DNA of 64,000 nt from Symbiodinium natans (taxonomy: Eukaryota > Sar > Dinophyceae > Suessiales > Symbiodiniaceae), in NCBI GenBank assembly GCA_905221605.1, contig CAJNDS010002086.1, positions 302,001 through 366,000 on the forward strand. The letters are read 5' to 3'. Both the position numbers and the translations under genes were made by a program. Positions 1 through 11,138 of the stretch are shown here, one piece after another. Within the stretch, counting starts at the first letter, position 1; every line of letters begins with the position of its first letter. The notes under the pieces are model-generated. The model made no database searches and was not told the DNA's origin. It saw nothing but the letters and a program-made list of their open reading frames with translations.

Positions 1-1050
1 CTGGATGGGTTTGGGGTGTTTGTGGAGTTTGGGTTTTGTTTTCCCTGATGACGTTGAGGTTGAGGCTTCATAGTTGAAACCGCCAAAGGAACTTGCACTC
101 AGGGATGCCATGGGCCATGGCTGAGGCATTCGACTTGGACGTACAGAGGGATGTTAGGGTTCAGGGTTTAGGATTGAGGGGATAGCAGGGCTTCAAATTT
201 GTGAGGTCGCAGGGTTTGTTGATGTCGCGCCTCGGGTTGAGAGGGTGAGGCTCTGGGTTTTGGGCGGTGTCCTTTCTAAAATCCCCCTGCCAGGTCGACG
301 TGGAAGCACGGAAAGTTACAGTTGGGCTCAAGGCCTACCCGAAGGATGGTCTCCCCTTTGCGCTGAACGATGCCGACATGGCTGTTCAGGTGGCCACCAG
401 TCGTTCCGGGTTTTTTTGGCGGGCACGAAAGCGCCCTTCAGCCCTGAAACCCAGAAATCAGGGATTACAGGCCTGAGGCCTTCAAGCTCAAGCCTAGTCG
501 AATCTGAGACCTCTAAAATCTAAAACCTAAACCCCATTACAGCGAACCGGGCCTGAGACATTTTCTCTGACATAAACATGTGTGCGCCTTGAACAATGCC
601 CCCCCAACAAAAATGTAAAACCGAGTGCAGCATTCAGCACCCAAGACGGCGCCAGCCAAAGCCCCCAAGTCCGGAAAGCTAGTCGTTTGCGTTGTCCGTG
701 TTTGAGGTGCTTCGCGGCTTAACGCCCTCAGTGCCCGACCTCCCACATCGCATAGAAGCACCTTGAAGGCTCAAACACTAGACGATAAACCCTTTGCCTT
801 GGTTTGAATGAACTTCGCCCTAACACTCCAGACTTTTGTAGCTCCAACTCATGGGTTTAATATATATATATATATATATATATATGATATATATATATAT
901 ATATATATATATGATATATACATATATACATATATACATATATATATATATATACATACATCACAAGCCATGAACCTCCACTCGCAGATGGTCTCCGACC
1001 GCTTCCCAGCTTCTACGCCCCTCGTTTGCCGCACCTTTGCAGCAAACTTG
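1..1050. other. Gene-free stretch with an AT microsatellite
   Basis: No reading frame here has a recognisable domain and the open frames are short on both strands. Roughly the first 840 bases are mostly unique sequence with single degenerate TTTAGGG-like words. An alternating A/T tract follows. I see no RNA gene. Confidence 0.5.
858..962. repeat. (AT)n microsatellite with ATGATAT and ATACAT interruptions
   Basis: About 100 bases of alternating AT, broken by two ATGATAT interruptions and then by ATATAC units. Apparent Ile-Tyr proteins on both strands across it are translation artefacts. Confidence 0.95.
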
Positions 1051-1205
1051 CTGTTGGTTCGTAGGGGAATGGGGGGAATGAGGGGACCCTCTAGAATCCC
1101 TTAAAGGGAAAATTCAGGGCCCCCAAGGAATGAGGGTACCGTCTATAGAATCCCTTAAAGGGAAAATTCAGGGCTCTAATTCCCTCATTTCCTGCTAACC
1201 AACAG
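1051..1205. mobile_element. TIR element, family G, copy 1 (MITE-like)
   Basis: The ends are inverted copies: CTGTTGGTT at the left and CTAACCAACAG at the right, followed inward by GGGGAATG and its complement. Inside is a direct duplication of a 25-bp block around AATCCCTTAAAGGG (near 1095 and 1148). A second copy lies at 50591-50709. No protein is encoded, so any transposition would depend on a transposase from elsewhere. Confidence 0.75.
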
Positions 1206-1516
1206 TAAGCAAAGGGGTTGAAAGTCGACTTGCACAGGGCACTGTCAGGGCGTTGACGAAATCCATGCTGCAAAGTGCACATGTTTTGCTTTTGACTTCG
1301 ATTCAGATGGGCTGTCACATTGAGGGCGCGGAAAGCCAAATCCCAGAACACGGAATCGCCCACTCGAGCATGTGCGCTGGAAAGGTTTCAGTTGACTTGA
1401 ACTGAGCAGCAATAGAAGTGATAGACTTACGAAAACAACATGAGCAAGCCGCAGTACACCACAACCTATCCCCCTTAACTCAAGACCTTAAGAATCAGCA
1501 AAAACCCTCTATTCCT

Positions 1517-1577
1517 TAAAACCCTAAGACCCTAAATCCCTAAACCCTAAAGCCCTAAACCCTAAACCCTAAACCCT
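1517..1577. repeat. Interstitial telomere-type array, degenerate (CCCTAAA)n
   Basis: C-strand telomere-type units with substitutions and single-base insertions. The right end grades into unique sequence. Confidence 0.9.
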
Positions 1578-1668
1578 TCAAAAACGCCACCAACAGGAGG
1601 GCCGGGTGCTGGCGCCGAGTTTACCGCCTCGGGGCTCTTTGCATCCATGCGCCTCTGGATGATCTGTG

Positions 1669-1720
1669 GGTTTAGGGTTTAGGATTTAGGATTTAGGGTT
1701 TAGGGTTTAGGGTTTAGGGG
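1669..1720. repeat. Interstitial telomere-type array (TTTAGGG)n
   Basis: G-strand units, two with the TTTAGGA variant, followed immediately by one inverted unit (ACCCTAAACC). CTGTGG occurs on both sides and could be a short target duplication. Confidence 0.9.
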
Positions 1721-1971
1721 ACCCTAAACCACCACCTGTGGAAATTGAGTTGAAAAGGTGGTTGAAAGATGCTTTGGCATATTGCTATTGCTAATAAGAA
1801 GAATTAATGAATCATAGGTCGAATTGTATTAGAAATAAACCCCACAAATTACTGACAACAATACAAAAAGCATGGTCTATGGCCTTTGGCCCAGTTAAAG
1901 CACTTTGGGCATCAGGTGAAGGGTCTCAACCTTCAACTGTCGCCACTGCCAGAGCGGTGTGCTCATCCTCA

Positions 1972-2138
1972 CCCAGACCTTCCAAAACCCCTTAATTAAG
2001 GAATATACCCTAATTCATAATCAGGATCCTTAGTATAAATTAGGGTATATTCCTTAATTCAGGCCCCTAAACCCTAAACCCTAAACCCTAAATTTTAAAC
2101 CCTAAACCCTAAACCCTAGGGGTTTTGGAAGATCTGGG
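1972..2138. mobile_element. 110-bp TIR element family A, copy 1, split by a telomere array
   Basis: The left half begins CCCAGACCTTCCAAAACCCC and matches seven other copies in the window. The right end, GGGGTTTTGGAAGATCTGGG, is intact at 2119-2138. Between them, at about 2062-2117, sits a run of CCCTAAA units absent from the unbroken copies. The dinucleotide CA flanks both ends and may be a target duplication. The element is non-coding and nearly palindromic. Confidence 0.9.
2062..2117. repeat. Telomere-type array nested inside element A1
   Basis: About 55 bases of CCCTAAA units, one altered to TTTTAAA, interrupting the 3' arm of element A1 at its CCCCTTAA-like inner motif. Confidence 0.9.
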
Positions 2139-2215
2139 CAATCTTCCTCATAAACGCAGGCTTGAGTCTGAGCGTGATGGTATGTCAGACACATGGGCCC
2201 AGAGTCCTAAACCCT

Positions 2216-2285
2216 AAACCCTAAACCCTAAACCCTAAACCCTAAACCCTAAACCCTAAACCCTAAACCCTAAACCCTAAACCCT
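2216..2285. repeat. Perfect (CCCTAAA)n array flanked by a 12-bp near-direct repeat
   Basis: About ten perfect units. TGTCAGACACAT lies at 2183-2194 and TGTCTGACACAT at 2285-2296, an 11 of 12 direct match on either side of the array. Confidence 0.95.
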
Positions 2286-2879
2286 GTCTGACACATTTGT
2301 TGCGACGTGCAGGCTGAGGTTACAGAGTCGCAGTGTGAAGTCGAGAGCTACGCTAGAACTCAGGCGGCCTCCAAAGACTCGTCGTAATTGACCAATGCAT
2401 TTTAGGGTTTAGGGTTTAGGGGTTAAGGACTCACGCAAGCCTGCTGCAAAAAGAGTTAAGGGTCAGGGTTTAGGGTTTAGGGTTCAGGGTTTAGGGTAGT
2501 TCAAACCTTCCATGTAGATGTCGGCACAAAAGGCAACGAGTTTGCGACGCAATGGATCTGAAATCATCCGAACCCTAAACCCTAAACCCTAAACCCTTCA
2601 ACCCTAAACCCCTAAGCCCTAAACCCTAAACCCTTAAACCCTAAACCCCATAAGTTCAATCAAATTCCAGTTGGGCCTCCAAGCGACTGCTGAGGCTCCG
2701 CGTTTGCAGAACGATGACATGAAAGCAGAGCTGCCGCTGCCCTTTCAAGTCTCAGCAAGAGACTACCGTGGCACCCAGGTTTAGGGTTTAGGGTTTAGGG
2801 TTTAGGGTTTAGGGAGTCCAGATGCAAAAGGGTTTAGGGTTTAGGGTTTAGGGCCCAGGGTTTAGGGTTTGAGGGTACT

Positions 2880-4130
2880 CACCGGCTGAAATTTGAGTTG
2901 AGGACTTGGGGCTTAGGGGTTAGGGTTTGGGGTTGAGGTTTCAAGGGGACGTCCAATGCCCAACAGCCAGATTTAGCTTTGGGGCCCTGAAGTATACTAA
3001 AGTGCCTGCAGATTGCGCCTTGTAGACGGTGACCTGAAACCCTGCAAGACAAGCCACACTGAAGCACAAGGCTTAAGGCATTCGATCTTGAGCCCAAATC
3101 CCGCCACTTCGAAACCTCGCTAAGTTGCCCCAGCATACTCGGGCAGCGGACGCCTGAGTGAGATGTTGGGGAGAGTAAATAAAGGGGTTCACAGCTGATG
3201 TTTGGGACATATGATACAGTATTTGAGGACATTGGGTTTTAGGATGATAATTAAGAGCTTGTTTAGATGTGCACCGCCAAAATCCTCCGACGCAGTAGAG
3301 CTGAATCGTCACATGCCACATCAACAGCATGGCTCAGCGAGAAGCTCCCGACTTGTGTGCCACATCTAGGGGGGCCCTGAGGGCACCACCCTCAATGCGA
3401 TGAATTACTGAAAGGTCAGGACTTGAGCGAGGTTCTGCGAGTTTCAGCTTACCTATGTAGGGTTTCATGTTTCATGTAGGAGCCGAAACCCTAAACCCTA
3501 AACCCTAAACCCTCTAAGGCTTGCGAAAAGTCATTAAACTGGATAGCAGATGCATCAGGCTTGAGCTCAAAAGCCTTCTTCACAAATAGGGCATACCTTA
3601 AGAACCCGAAAAGCCTACCTTGTTTTTGTAGGTTAGCCAAGAATCCTATAAGGGCTTTAGAATAAGAACCTACAACAAGGTAGGCTTGGAATCTTTAAGG
3701 CAGGCCGCGCAGGGTGTGCGGTCTGGGCATCGAAAATGAGCGACGTGTGATTGGCGGTGTCTGTGCCAAACCCTAAAGGCTATCAACCTTCATGCCGAAC
3801 CTCGCATTAAGTGCGCTTCGGTTCGCCCCACTTACTTTTCCATAACTTGGTGGGGGAACTGAACAGGGCAGTGGGCCGCAGCTCCCACCGCCCTATGTCT
3901 TACCAAGCCATTCTCCGAGCGTGGAGCCATGCCATCTTGACTTGGCAGCAAGGGGGGGGCATAGAGCGACGACATGGGCATACAACAATATAAGACTCTG
4001 ATAGCACATTTACATCAGAGCATGATATAATACGATGGCATCATAAGAGTAAAGGTCATAGCAAGAATTCTTATACAATACACCAACATGCAGCACGTGC
4101 AGCATGATCCAAACGGCCCCCGACATCCTA
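2880..4130. other. Gene-free stretch
   Basis: Mostly unique-looking sequence with one short CCCTAAA array near 3487-3513 and a weak inverted repeat around 3600-3690 (CCTACCTTGTTTTTGTAGG against its complement). Open frames are short and none is recognisable. Confidence 0.4.
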
Positions 4131-4136
4131 AAACTT

Positions 4137-4246
4137 CCCAGATCTTCCAAAACCCCTTAATTAAGGTATACACCTTAATTCATAATCAGGATCCTTATTA
4201 TGAGTTAGGGTATATACCTTAATTAAGGGGCTTTGGAAGATCTGGG
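4137..4246. mobile_element. 110-bp TIR element family A, copy 2
   Basis: Exactly 110 bp from CCCAGATCTTCC to GGAAGATCTGGG, with palindromic arms containing CCCCTTAATTAAGG and a centre with GGATCC. The flanks share TT. No coding capacity. Confidence 0.95.
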
Positions 4247-4313
4247 TTGATCTGGACTCACAGAGCCTTCTAACGTGACACGGTGGCCCGGGTCCCGACC
4301 TCTTCCGCACCTA

Positions 4314-4432
4314 CCTAAACCCTAAACCCTAAACCCTAAACCCTAAACCCTAAACCCTAAACCCTAAACCCTAAACCCTAAACCCTAAACCCTAAACCCT
4401 AAACCCCTAAACCCCTAAACCCCTAAACCCTA
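4314..4432. repeat. Interstitial (CCCTAAA)n array, ~118 bp
   Basis: Perfect units grading at the right end into three CCCCTAAA 8-mers, a sign of local unit copying. Confidence 0.95.
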
Positions 4433-4597
4433 GCGAGCCCCGCCACAGTAGTTGCTTTAGCCCCCTCGGGCGCTCCTCGAACGACTCCAGCGGTTTTGAT
4501 GCGAGCGCATGCGCGGCAGGAGGATGCTGAAGAAAGAAACCCTCAACCCTAAACCCTAAACCCTAAACCGGTTTCTAGGGATTGGGTTTAAGGCTTA

Positions 4598-4697
4598 CTA
4601 TATTCCCCTTGGGACTTATTTTTAAATTTTTGTTTCTATTTGAAACCCAAGAGGATATCAAACATATCATCTTTAATAAGGTTCTAAGGGGAGTATA
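4598..4697 (+). mobile_element. 100-bp TIR element family D, copy 1 (relative of the kinase intron)
   Basis: Starts near CTATATTCCCC and ends GGGGAGTATA, with a T-rich left interior and the internal word ACCCAAGAGG. GCTTA is duplicated on both sides (4593-4597 and 4698-4702), a clear 5-bp target duplication. Family D also supplies the intron of the kinase gene at 26505. Here the flanks are not recognisable as coding. Confidence 0.9.
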
Positions 4698-4775
4698 GCT
4701 TAGGCGGTAGGACATCCCGACGTAGTGAGCCTTCCACGAGGAGCTTTAGGGAGGTGGGGCTCGTAAGTGTTACGG

Positions 4776-4826
4776 GGTTTAGGGTTTAGGGTTTAGGGTT
4801 TAGGGTTTAGGGTTTAGGGTTTAGGG
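4776..4826. repeat. Interstitial (TTTAGGG)n array
   Basis: About seven perfect G-strand units. Confidence 0.95.
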
Positions 4827-5358
4827 ACTTCTGGTCCCGTCTTCATACGACACGCTGAGATAATTCATGCCTACTCGGGTCTCGATGTTTCCCGCCTGTG
4901 TTCAGCAGCACCCCCCAAGACCTCAAACCAATTCAACTCCCAAAGTCTTAGCTAAACTAGCTGAACTCTCAAAGATGAATAGCCGCAGTATGCTAAAGCC
5001 GCAGAAGTCTCATAAAGCCCTAGCTTCTTCAATCCTGAAAGCCTCTCACATGATCCGTGTCGCGTGTGGCACCGCAGGGACCGCGCCCCACTGAGACTGG
5101 TCTTCTATAGAGTTCGTTTCGGTTTTGGAGTCGAAGGTTTAGGGCAAAGAAAGGTGCGGTTTATATAGGTCTTAGAGGCCGCTCAGAAGAAAGCGAGTGA
5201 GCATCCTTTTGGGAGGATGCTACTCAGTCGTTCCAATCCCGTTTTCATTTATATGAAGAGCCTCGCTCGGTCCGCACGCCCGCCAAGAAATGACGCGCTT
5301 CTGCAGGGGCCCCCTAAACCCTAAACCCTAAACCCTAAACCCTAAACCCTAAACCACG

Positions 5359-5404
5359 GCAATGCGGGGGTAAATTGGTTGGCTAGTCGGGTGGCAAAAA
5401 AAAA
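5359..5404 (+). repeat. A-tailed short insert between two telomere arrays (motif R1, copy 1)
   Basis: About 45 bases separate two CCCTAAA arrays and end in GTCGGGTGGC followed by ten A residues that run straight into CCCTAAA. Related blocks ending GGTGGCAAAA or GGTGGCAACA occur at 29228, 42618, 45732, 55953 and 57728, in the same orientation with an array to the right. Confidence 0.7.
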
Positions 5405-6520
5405 ACCCTAAACCCTAAACCCTAAACCCTAAACCCTAAACCTAAACCCTAAACTGCAAGTGAGGGCTCGGCTGGGCTTCTCGGGGCTGCAATCTAAGAA
5501 ATATTCAGCATACCCCTTCGGCATACCCTTGAAAGAAATTTAGGGGTATGGTAATATCCTCCCTTAGACTCCCTTATCATTTTTCCTTTATCGGTCAAGG
5601 GGTCTGGGTTGGGGTGTGGTGAATCATTCTCAGATGCAAGCCATCGCAAGTGAGTTCTAAACCCTAAGCCTAAACCCTAAACCCTAAACCCTAAACCCTG
5701 TGAGTGCCACCTGCAGAGCCTGCCTGGTCCCCAGGTGCGGCGCGTTCAGAAGCTCTGGCGCGCGAAGCTGCGCTTGCGGTTGCGCGCTGACATCCAGGAG
5801 ACGCCGCACTCGGTTTAGGGTTTAGGGTTTAGAAAAAAGGTTTAGGGTTGGGTTCCGGGGAGGGGTTTCTTCAAGATTCTTGAAGCAGGCACTAGGAGGG
5901 TTTATGCAAAACACACAAAACCCCCAAACCAACTACCGACATGCACAAATCGAGAAGCGCACCCAAGAAAAACTACTGACATGCTCCCCTGTCCCTAAAC
6001 CCTTTTTTCCTAAAACCCTAAACGAGCCCTTCCATGCGGAGGATCTGGTCGGAACGTTCAAGCTTATGGCGGCGCCTAGTCTCCATGGCGTGGGGTTTTG
6101 AGAGTTTAGGGTTTAGGGTTTAGGGTTTAGGGGGGAAGGCAGGCGTGGGCAGATGCGGGCAGTGGAGCTGGAAAGTTGGGCAAGTAGGGGAACCCTTCTT
6201 GAAAGCAGTCCATCAGAGCAGCCCAGAAGTTTTGGAGAGCCTTGGATTCGTGGGTCCATTCTGTGTGGGGAGAGCTGCTGATGCAAAGGCCACGCCCTAA
6301 ACCCTAGCCCTAAACCCTAAACCCTATAAACCCTAAAGGCCCGCAAGGATTTCGAGTCGAACCTTCGAGCCGAAGTCCTGAACCTCCGAACTCCACGACC
6401 TGTGTGAAAACCCTGGCTCTAAACCCGAAACCCGAAGCGGGTGCTAGGGTTTTAGGGTTTAGGGTTTTAGGGTTTAGGGGTAGGGCTTAGCCTGAAGACT
6501 GACACAAAATGGCAACCATG

Positions 6521-6638
6521 CGTGGTAGCCCAGTGGTACCTTTTCCCGTTGTTGTTCGTTCAAGGGTTCCCCAACAAAGTAACGCCCTAAACCCTAAACC
6601 CTAAACCCTTATTGTAAGACGGTTACTGGGCCACCAAG
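6521..6638. mobile_element. TIR element family K, copy 1, containing a telomere array
   Basis: Ends are CGTGGTAGCCCAG and CTGGGCCACCAAG, flanked by CCATG on both sides (6516-6520, 6639-6643). About three CCCTAAA units at 6586-6609 interrupt it where copy 3 (62222) has only GCCCTTAATG. The left end resembles a tRNA A box by chance. Confidence 0.8.
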
Positions 6639-7512
6639 CCATGGAAGTGTTCAGGAGGCGAGGCAGGCTCACTTCGTCAACGCGGACGTCTTGGCAGGCC
6701 CGTGGCGGTGGGGTCTCCGAAACGTTTCTGAAACACCTACATTGCTAAGCGAGTTAAGGTCTATGCAGAGGGTTTAGGGTTTCGGGTTGAGGGTTTAAGA
6801 TTTAGGGTTTAGGGTTTAGGGTTTGAGGTTGAGGCTTCTTTGGTTCTTTGAACCTTGCCACTTGGGTGCTGCTGGTAACACGCTGGCGGACTGCTGCTTG
6901 GAGGAGCTTGGGGCACTCGAGAGAGACCTCTTTCAAAAAGGTTCAGGGTTTAGGGGTTTGGGGGAATCCCATTCCTGAACGTCGGACTTGAGGCCCTGAG
7001 CTAGCAACGCCGGAGGCCCCACTCAGTCCCTGAAGGACCGTACACCTTCAGCTCTCGACACCCCGGTTTGGGTTCAGAGTCAGCGATGATCAACGATGTT
7101 CATGATATGATGCGGTTCCGCAGAAGATCGATGTTGTATGATTTCTGGACAGGACAAGTGGAACATAGTTGAACACAGCGACCAGCCGTCGCCAGGACTT
7201 GGCTCGTTAGATACGCCTGGCAAAAGCGTTTAAGCTTCTGCCCCAAACCCTAAGCGCCTTCACGTTTTGATCTCCAGTGGCTTGCCTCATCATTTGGAAA
7301 GGCTGATGTCTGACGATCCCAATCTTCAAACACGGGTTTAGGTAGGGTTCAAGTTTAGGTTTAGGGTGTTTAGGGTATTTAGGGTATCCTGAGGGCAATT
7401 TGCCGATGTAACCTGGGTTTGAAAAGATTGTAGTTCTATAGAGGTTGCCGTGACTGCGGACTTCTGGTTCGGAGATGTTCTCCCCGAAAGGCGCCCAATG
7501 GATGAAAAGCTG

Positions 7513-7631
7513 TTACAGTAAATTCCAAAAAGTTGGAGCATCCTTAACCCCAAACCCCAAAAGGAGTACTAAAGGGAATCGCAGCTCGAATCATCCTTAA
7601 ACCATGTTCCGACTTTCTGGGTTTACTGTAA
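7513..7631. mobile_element. TIR element family P, copy 1
   Basis: The arm TTACAGTAAATTCC with AAAAAGTTGGA is mirrored by TCCGACTTT with GGGTTTACTGTAA at the right end. The relative at 53994-54109 shares the GTTGGAAAC core. Confidence 0.75.
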
Positions 7632-7680
7632 ACACCCTCAAAGCCCCCCAGATTCTTCTAGGCCGAAGCCCTTCCTTTCC

Positions 7681-7740
7681 ATCTAAGGGTAACTAGTTTC
7701 ATGTGCCCCCCTTTCAGGGACCATGTAACTACCCTTAGAT
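7681..7740. mobile_element. 60-bp palindromic element
   Basis: Perfect 11-bp ends (ATCTAAGGGTA and TACCCTTAGAT) continue inward with a few mismatches, leaving a C-rich loop. It may be a solo hairpin or the core of a larger degraded element, since CCCCCAGAT and its complement lie outside it. Confidence 0.6.
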
Positions 7741-7959
7741 TGCACCTCTGGACAGCTTAACCCGATCTGGGGGTTTACGTTAACAAGGGACCCCTAACAA
7801 AGACCCTCCAAATTGTAGGATCCCCCTAATGCCGTAAACCCAAAACCCTAAAACCCTAGACCCTAAACCCCCATCTCCTTCTTCGCTTGGCGCTTCTCCT
7901 TGTGCAGGCCGGGGCCGTCACGCTGCAGAAGCTTATCCGCCTCTGGGATGGTAGGGTTA

Positions 7960-8053
7960 GGGTTCAGGGTTCAGGGTTCCGGGTTCAGGGTTCAGGGTTC
8001 AGGGTTCAGGGTTCAGGGTTGAGGGTTGAGGGTTGAGGGTTGAGGGTTTAGGG
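7960..8053. repeat. Variant telomere-type array (TTCAGGG then TTGAGGG)
   Basis: A block of TTCAGGG units switches abruptly to a block of TTGAGGG units and ends in one TTTAGGG. Each block is nearly homogeneous. Confidence 0.95.
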
Positions 8054-8198
8054 ATGGCAGTTCGTGAGCTTGGGTGGGAGGCTCACCCAGAGTTCAGGGC
8101 TTCGTGCTTGAGCCCCCGGATGTGCCTCCTCGTGGCGCTGACTCCACGACAGGACTGTGCTCGGCATGTCTTGCTGGGACTGCGGCTACCCTAAGGGC

Positions 8199-8403
8199 TA
8201 CCCTAAACCCTAAACCCTAAACCCTAAACCCTAAACCCTAAACCCTAAACCCTAAACCCTAAACCCTAAACCCTAAACCCTAAACCCTAAACCCTAAACC
8301 CAAACCCTAAACCCTAAACCCTAAACCCTAAACCCTAAACCCTAAACCCTAAACCCTAAACCCTAAACCCTAAACCCTAAACCCTAAACCCTAAACCCTA
8401 AGC
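8199..8403. repeat. Long interstitial (CCCTAAA)n array, ~205 bp
   Basis: About 29 units with one internal 6-base unit (CCCAAA). It is the second-longest array in the window and nearly perfect. Confidence 0.97.
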
Positions 8404-8511
8404 CCAGCAAGATTGAGCTCCAACCCGAAATGCAAGCAGATTCAGGCACTCAGGGACACCTCAAGAAGCCAGCGCAGATCATGAACATCAAAAGCTAAAG
8501 CTCCGGCAACT

Positions 8512-8595
8512 CCTAGGTAGGATAAGAGGGACCCTCAAAAGGGAGCCCTTCTTAACCCCCTTCTTAACTAGGTCCCCCCGAATCCCATCCCCTAG
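8512..8595. mobile_element. TIR element family N, copy 1
   Basis: Left end CCTAGGTAGGATAAGAGGGA, right end GGTCCCCCCGAATCCC then CCCTAG. CAAC flanks both sides if the element starts one base earlier. Copy 2 lies at 54977-55100. Confidence 0.7.
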
Positions 8596-8935
8596 CAACA
8601 GTGTGGACAGACCTACAGCCAAGGCTTACCTTGGCGGCTGCAGCCTCCGGATACCTGCCGCCTGCCACGGCGCGGACATGGTTTCGTCGCCCGGGCAAAA
8701 ACCAGATGTTCTTTTTCAGGGTTTAGGGTTTTGGGTTTAGGGTTTTGGGTTGAGGATTGAGGGTTTAGGGTTTATAGGGTGGTTAGGAGGTTAGGAGGTG
8801 TAGCAGCGTTGCTTCTTGTGAGGAGGGGCTGTAGATGTTCACTGCTGTTGTACTATGCCTTCGGCCTTGCAAGCATTCGAGATCATTCGAGTTTACAAGC
8901 CGGAGAAGGGCGCAGGTGATGAAGCACTGCACGGT

Positions 8936-8994
8936 TTAGGGTTTAGGGTTTAGGGTTGAGGGTTGAGGGTTTAGGGTTTAGGGTTTAGGGTTTA
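8936..8994. repeat. Interstitial (TTTAGGG)n array with TTGAGGG units
   Basis: Seven or eight G-strand units, two of them the TTGAGGG variant. Confidence 0.9.
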
Positions 8995-9143
8995 GCCCTC
9001 AGCAGCCCCCAGTGCCCAAAATAAACAGCCGAGGAAACCTTAGCCGACGGGCGGCCGTTTTCTGCCTTCGTGCCGGCGCGGTCTACCTACAAGCCTTGTG
9101 CGGCCTTCTTGACTGCGCTTGGACGTACTAGCTTCAACAGTTC

Positions 9144-9253
9144 CCCAGATCTTCCAAAACCCCTTAATTAAGGTATAGACCTTAATTCCTAATAAGGATC
9201 CTTAGTATAAAGTAGGGTATATTCCTTAACCAAGGGGTTTTGGAAGATCTGGG
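9144..9253. mobile_element. 110-bp TIR element family A, copy 3
   Basis: Exactly 110 bp between CCCAGATCTTCC and GGAAGATCTGGG. TTC flanks both ends. Same central GGATCCTTAGTATAAA as the other copies. Confidence 0.95.
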
Positions 9254-9922
9254 TTCGTTGCAGTTGCAGGTGTGATTGCGGGCCACGTCGCATCTGTGCC
9301 TTGAGATTTTGGGGGCGGCAGTGGACCTCAATCGTCCAAACCAAAGGGACTTTGTCCTGGAATCCAAAAAGTCGAGAAGTTGGAAACCCCCTCTCTGCTG
9401 GTTACAACAACAACTTCTCAGAACAGGAAGATAGCGAATGATTGCAGTCGCCGGAGACACAAAAGCCAACTTCCACCCCGAAAGCAAAGTTTTGCAGCCC
9501 CTGAGACTACCGTGCAAAGTAAGGCCTCAATTGTCTCTTTCATTATGTTCCTGCTCTTCAGGCCTCTCGTTCGCATTGAGGCAGGCGTTTTGGTTGTTAG
9601 GACATGTTGGGCTTGTGGAGTGAGGACTCCCAACTTGGGAAGGCGTTTCATGGTTTAGGGTTTAGGGTTTAGGGTTTAGGGTTTAGGGTCTTGAGGAGAG
9701 GGACTGAATCGCACTTGCACCGCATCCTGCAGAACCTCAGCTTTATCATGGTTCAGGGTGGGAAGTACCTTGAGGCCGCCGCCTTTCCTGTTTGAACCAA
9801 TGGACAACAGACAGGCATCAACAGCGCAAAGTCTTCTAGGATATGCTCGTAGTCTCGTACGGCAGGGTCCGGGCCTGCGCCTTACAACAGCTTTCGGGGC
9901 AGTTTGGGTTTGAACCCCTTCA

Positions 9923-10082
9923 TTGGGATGTTGCCCCTTATACTAACTGTCCTTAAAAGGGATTCTAATGGGGGTGCAATAATCCTCTTAAGGACTGTTA
10001 GAAAACGGGAGAAAATCCCAACAGTCCTCAATAGGGATTATCATAGGGGAAGGACTGCTAGGTTTTCGGGGGAACATCCCAA
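9923..10082. mobile_element. TIR element family F, copy 1
   Basis: Ends TTGGGATGTTGCCCC and GGGGGAACATCCCAA. The interior contains CCTTAAAAGGGATT and two inverted AGTCCT-type arms, as if two hairpins were fused. Copy 2 is at 37625-37729 and a fragment lies near 49633-49686. Confidence 0.8.
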
Positions 10083-10315
10083 GCTGAACCCTTCCTAAAC
10101 CCTAAACCCTAAACGCCTTCAAGTCAACCAGCCTTCCCACAGCAAGAGACCTAGGAGCTCACTCGCAGCTTCTTGAAGAAGCTCGGTTTAGCCTTCCCTT
10201 GGTTTCAGGACAGCCTTGGGGTGTTTAGGGTTTAGGGTTTAGGGTTTAGGGATGTTTAGTGGTTAGGGTTTAGGTGGGGATCAGCTGAAAGGGCTTAGGG
10301 CGCATAGACCCGACT

Positions 10316-10390
10316 AGGAATTCTGGTAGTAAAGGGTAGTTAAAGGGTATATGACCCCAGTCTTAGGGTTCATTTCGTCTTCAAGGAGGT
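10316..10390. mobile_element. Fragment of TIR element family C
   Basis: Only one arm is kept: GGGTATATGACCCC, then TTAGGGTTCATTTCGTC and CAAGG. Full copies are near 35908, 39362 and 40474. Confidence 0.6.
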
Positions 10391-11138
10391 CAGCCATGTC
10401 CTTGTCCCGTTGACAGTTCTTAGCTTGGGAAAGGCTTCTCCAGGAAGAGGCATGTGTGGCAAACTACCGAAGGTCAGCAGGGAGGAGGAAGGAGTTACAG
10501 GACAACTTTGTCCTAGAGCTTGGGGCACTAAGGCCTAGGCCCTTGCAAGCCGAATACCCAAAACCCTGAACCTGAAACCCTGATGCCCCCTAGCCATGCT
10601 GGGGAATGCGGAGGGGGGCTGGTGTTGCCTGGGAAGGCTCGCAAGGACCTTGGAGAGACTGTTGAAAATGTAAGTAGACTCGATAGACCTGCAGACAGCA
10701 GTCTTTCAGTCAGTACATGTGATTGCGTCGGGCCCTACGGAGGTTTCTCGAGCATGTTGGTGAGAGGCAAGTTTCTGTAGCTGTGGCTATATTGACAGGA
10801 CCTTGTTATAGCAAATGTAGCGCCTTGTGTGTCTCGGCACGTGCCTAAGTTCACTGCTGCAGGACCCTGCGCACATGCAGCATGGCTGCGTCCTTGCCCA
10901 AACTGCAGCTGAGAGCCACGTGAAGAGGCCCTCAGCCGCAACTAAGCACCGAGTGCACGCTCTGCACTCTGTAGTAAACCTCTGTGATCCGATTGCTTCT
11001 GTCATTCAAGTTCATAGCCAGATCAGTCTTTGGGACTTGCGACGGTGCTTCAACGATAAGCTTCAAAAGAGTCCATTTGGCCGTAGCAGCGCCCTAGCAG
11101 CGTAGCATGTGCGGACTTGAGGTGATACGGGAAGTTTC

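Noticed and set aside
6521-6640. tRNA-like word TGGTAGCCCAGTGGTA
   Set aside because: It is the terminal inverted repeat of element family K, repeated at 49485 and mirrored at the other end; no cloverleaf.
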